Shown here one piece after another: positions 35,717 to 38,024 of a DNA stretch of 38,024 bases. The stretch is from Alphaproteobacteria bacterium (GTDB lineage: Bacteria; Pseudomonadota; Alphaproteobacteria; Sphingomonadales; Emcibacteraceae): assembly GCA_020446675.1 (NCBI GenBank), contig JAGREE010000034.1, positions 1 to 38,024 on the forward strand, written 5' to 3'. The notes below the pieces were generated by a model that made no database searches, had not been told where the DNA came from, and saw nothing but the letters and a program-made list of their open reading frames with translations. The translations under genes and the position numbers were made by a program. Position 1 is the stretch's first letter, and every line of letters begins with the position of its first letter.

Positions 35717-36859
35717 ATGTTAAAAAGTCGAATAATTGAATCAATTAAAGATGTTTCAGAAATAGACTGGAATAGCTGTGCAACATCGGAAAAAGACGGT
35801 CTTAACCCATTTTGTTCACACGGCTTTCTTTCTGCACTTGAAGAAAGTGGTTGCGTGAATGCCAAAACCGGATGGTTGCCCCAACATATAATTCTGGACG
35901 AAGATGATAAAATTATCGGGGTGATGCCACTTTACCTTAAAAGCCATTCGCAAGGTGAATATGTTTTTGACCACGGCTGGGCCAATGCTTTTGAACAGGC
36001 AGGTGGCCACTATTACCCCAAGCTACAATCCTCTATCCCGTTTAGTCCGGTAACAGGCCCTCGCCTGCTTAGCCATAATTACGACCATAAATTAATGCTG
36101 CTCGATGCAGCTATTAATCATGCGCAAAACTATCATATTTCATCAATACACTTTACGTTTATCAATGAGGTGGATTTTGACGTCATGGCGGCACGTCAAC
36201 TGCTCCATCGGCAGGATCAGCAATTTCACTGGCTTAATAACGATTATAAAAATTTTGATGATTTTTTGGCGAATTTATCTTCACGCAAACGCAAAAATAT
36301 ACATAAAGAAAGACAAAAAGCGCTCGATAACGGTCTTGAAATTGAATGGATATGTGCGGATCAGATTAAAGAACATCACTGGGACTGCTATTTTGAATTT
36401 TATATGAATACAGCAAATAGGAAATGGGGAAGACCATATCTCAACAGAAATTTCTTTTCACTACTAAGTGAAAAAATACCAAACGATCTGCTGCTTATAA
36501 TGGCCAAAAGAGAAGGAAGATATATTGCAGGAGCCTTAAATTTAATTGGAAATAATATTCTTTACGGTCGTTATTGGGGGGCAACTGAATATCATAAATA
36601 TCTACATTTTGAGCTTTGCTATTATCAGGCAATAGACTTTGCCATCAAACACAATTTCTCAAAGGTTGAAGCAGGCGCCCAGGGGGAACATAAAATTGCC
36701 CGCGGCTATGTGCCCTGCCCAACCAACAGCATGCACTGGATTGAAAACCCGTCTTTCAGAGATGCCGTAAAAAAATTTCTCGACCAGGAGCGAAAAGCTG
36801 TTGGCCGAGAAATAGAATTTTTAAGTGAATTTACACCTTTTAAAAAGACGTCTGACTAA
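35717..36859 (+). CDS. FemAB-like GNAT family N-acetyltransferase (COG3146 type)
   Basis: A 380-residue protein of the FemAB-like/DUF482 family, often named peptidoglycan biosynthesis protein or GNAT acetyltransferase; the real substrate is unproven. Seen: WNSCATSEKDGLNPFCSHGFLSALEES at the start (shown as positions 14-40), a GVMPLYLKSHSQGEY segment, SSRKRKNIHKERQKA near 200, and the late VEAGAQGEHKIARGY near 320, all recognisable family phrases. The frame is open far upstream inside the GDPD gene, but ATG 35717, four bases after that stop, is the natural start. It is the last gene of the ridA-GDPD operon. Confidence 0.87.
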   Translation: MLKSRIIESIKDVSEIDWNSCATSEKDGLNPFCSHGFLSALEESGCVNAKTGWLPQHIILDEDDKIIGVMPLYLKSHSQGEYVFDHGWANAFEQAGGHYYPKLQSSIPFSPVTGPRLLSHNYDHKLMLLDAAINHAQNYHISSIHFTFINEVDFDVMAARQLLHRQDQQFHWLNNDYKNFDDFLANLSSRKRKNIHKERQKALDNGLEIEWICADQIKEHHWDCYFEFYMNTANRKWGRPYLNRNFFSLLSEKIPNDLLLIMAKREGRYIAGALNLIGNNILYGRYWGATEYHKYLHFELCYYQAIDFAIKHNFSKVEAGAQGEHKIARGYVPCPTNSMHWIENPSFRDAVKKFLDQERKAVGREIEFLSEFTPFKKTSD

Positions 36860-36876
36860 TCAATATCCATCATTTC

Positions 36877-37257
36877 TCAGGAAGATGGTTTTTCATTAAG
36901 CAGTTCAAATTCACCCAGCCCACAAGGACCACGTTCCGTAGTTATAAAATCTGTACTACAGATTTTTCCCCTGCTGGGGGGATAAGAAAACTGACGGTTT
37001 GTACCAAGACGACTGCAAACGCCATCCAAAGTATTCAGATAGGTTTTATTATTGCGCAACTCAAAAAGAATTCTCGTATCATCAATGATAGTCGCATTCT
37101 TAATTTCGCTCTGATTAATACATTTCTCGAATTCACCTGTCGGGCTGTATTTATTGAGCTTTTCTTTTGCCGCTTCTATCGCCGTGATTTCACCTGCCAT
37201 AGCCCATGTGGTAGTCAGGACAATAGTTGAAACTAATGGGAATAACATTTTTTTCAT
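36877..37257 (-). CDS. small secreted four-cysteine protein, DUF6491-like, copy 1
   Basis: A 126-residue exported protein. The signal peptide ends near TTTWAMA-G (21-22). The mature chain has four cysteines (46, 81, 100, 112) and the phrases TGEFEKC, IIDDTRILFEL, YLNTLDGVC, ICSTDFIT and PCGLGEFELL. I believe this matches the DUF6491 family, whose function is unknown. It is clearly paralogous to the next gene upstream on the same strand. AAAGG precedes the ATG. The even cysteine number in a periplasmic protein suggests two disulfides. It converges with the FemAB-like gene. Confidence 0.72.
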   Translation of the reverse strand: MKKMLFPLVSTIVLTTTWAMAGEITAIEAAKEKLNKYSPTGEFEKCINQSEIKNATIIDDTRILFELRNNKTYLNTLDGVCSRLGTNRQFSYPPSRGKICSTDFITTERGPCGLGEFELLNEKPSS

Positions 37258-37388
37258 GCTTTTTTCCTTTCCTGTTTAACTAAGCAATACATAAACTGCG
37301 TTTGATTACCAATCATTTATTTTAATCAATTTATCTGCCTACATATCACTATCTCTAATTATAAGAAAAAGTATGGTCGTTTTATGGC

Positions 37389-37784
37389 TTAGTCATCTTT
37401 GCTTGGCAATTTTTCTAAAGTTTCAAATTTACCCAAAAAGCAAGGTGCCCCTGTATCATGCGGCCTCACCACAGTTATGACATCAGTGCTACATAATTGA
37501 TTGCCATGAGAAGTATATTTTATACTTCTTTCAAACCCTAAATTTGGGCATTTACTGTCCAAAGTGTTCAAATAGGCTCTGTTGCCATTCATTTCAAAAA
37601 TGATATGAATATCATCAAGAACGCGGGTTCTTTTAATTTGGTTATTTATAATGCAATTCTGAAATTCGCCAGTCTGCTTATATTTTTCCATTGCTTTGGC
37701 AAAGCGTTCTTCATTGGTTTCAGAAAAAGCGCCAGAGGTACCAATCGCAAAAACAATTCCGGTAAAGAGTATTTTTTTCAACAT
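37389..37784 (-). CDS. small secreted four-cysteine protein, DUF6491-like, copy 2
   Basis: A 131-residue exported protein with a signal peptide ending near TSGAFS-E (21). Cysteines at 44, 79, 98 and 115 lie in the same places as in copy 1, within TGEFQNC, VLDDIHIIFEM, YLNTLDSKC, LCSTDVIT and PCFLGKFETL. The two copies share motif order and length but differ at most other positions, so the duplication is not recent. AGGTG lies six bases before the ATG. The 131-base gap to copy 1 contains no terminator that I can see, so they may be co-transcribed. Role unknown; DUF6491 membership is my recollection. Confidence 0.72.
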   Translation of the reverse strand: MLKKILFTGIVFAIGTSGAFSETNEERFAKAMEKYKQTGEFQNCIINNQIKRTRVLDDIHIIFEMNGNRAYLNTLDSKCPNLGFERSIKYTSHGNQLCSTDVITVVRPHDTGAPCFLGKFETLEKLPSKDD

Positions 37785-37874
37785 ATTATCACCTGTAAAT
37801 TATTGCTATAAGCGAATTATACAATAGAGCAGATGAATTTAAGCTGAATTAAGCAAATACTCAAATAAACGTCC

Positions 37875-38024
37875 TTACTTTACTGCCTGTTTTACCTTTT
37901 TCTTTCTTTTTGTCTTAGGTTTTGGAAGAATTTTTCCTGGCTCAATATCAAGAGTAATTTTCTTGTCTTTAAAACCGATCTTAACTTCACCACCTTCTAC
38001 CAGTCGACCGAATAATAGCTCGTC
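37875..38024 (-). CDS. clpA: ATP-dependent Clp protease ATP-binding subunit ClpA, C-terminal end (partial)
   Basis: The last 49 codons of a leftward gene that begins outside the window. The visible chain opens with DELLFGRLVEGGEVKIGF, the usual end of the ClpA D2 small domain, and continues into a Lys-rich tail (KPKTKRKKKVKQAVK) typical of alphaproteobacterial ClpA, ending in TAA. ClpA is the AAA+ unfoldase partner of ClpP. With only the C-terminus seen, another ClpA/B-type unfoldase cannot be fully excluded, but the ELLFGRL.GG phrase is characteristic. Confidence 0.8.
   Translation of the reverse strand, partial: DELLFGRLVEGGEVKIGFKDKKITLDIEPGKILPKPKTKRKKKVKQAVK

Overview
The window is a stretch of a moderately AT-rich alphaproteobacterial chromosome. 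The class call rests on gene content and order: a PleD/DivK pair with conserved Asp53 in both, a DUF3572 protein beside a DinB polymerase with an N-terminal zinc ribbon, and a pyrB - degenerate pyrC - plsY - dprA - topA - rnr - rpmG run. I cannot name the genus. I see no tRNA, rRNA, CRISPR array, insertion sequence, prophage or attachment site. Most of the window is conserved chromosomal backbone, and I did not find a clearly new multi-gene system.

Layout, left to right. (1) 1-6.1 kb, amino-acid catabolism: a kynurenine-formamidase-like hydrolase, a leucine-dehydrogenase-type enzyme, a fused indolepyruvate:ferredoxin oxidoreductase and a divergent Lrp/AsnC regulator. (2) 6.1-9.4 kb, envelope lipoproteins: an S9-family peptidase and an AT-rich orphan lipoprotein that looks foreign. 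(3) 9.4-12.9 kb, a leftward molybdenum/sulfur block: XdhC, MocA, a SoxC-type sulfite dehydrogenase and its monohaem cytochrome c. (4) 13-20.2 kb, mixed: a YdjM-like membrane protein, argG, a YeeE/YedE (TsuA-like) thiosulfate importer, a class A beta-lactamase-fold serine hydrolase, a small exported protein, and thiC behind a TPP riboswitch. (5) 20.3-30 kb, rightward information and nucleotide block: ruvX, pyrB, a catalytically degenerate pyrC, plsY, dprA, topA, rnr and rpmG (a 55-residue gene). (6) 30-34.5 kb, cell-cycle, c-di-GMP and SOS genes: pleD and divK leftward; DUF3572, dinB and a second GGDEF protein rightward, the last behind a sigma-54-like promoter. (7) 34.5-38 kb: a translationally coupled ridA-like, GDPD and FemAB-like GNAT operon, two tandem paralogous secreted cysteine-rich proteins (DUF6491-like), and the 3' end of clpA.

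How the genes work together. In the first block the dehydrogenase yields 2-oxo acids that the ferredoxin oxidoreductase can convert to acyl-CoA, probably under the divergent Lrp regulator. The SoxC/cytochrome pair and the thiosulfate importer both point to inorganic sulfur chemistry, but no soxXYZAB genes are present here. PleD, DivK and the later GGDEF protein mark a c-di-GMP/cell-cycle neighbourhood. The points most worth a second look are the dead PyrC, the interleaved inverted repeats upstream of the thiosulfate importer, a hairpin that would mask the thiC ribosome binding site, the sigma-54-like promoter, and the two groups of unexplained exported proteins.
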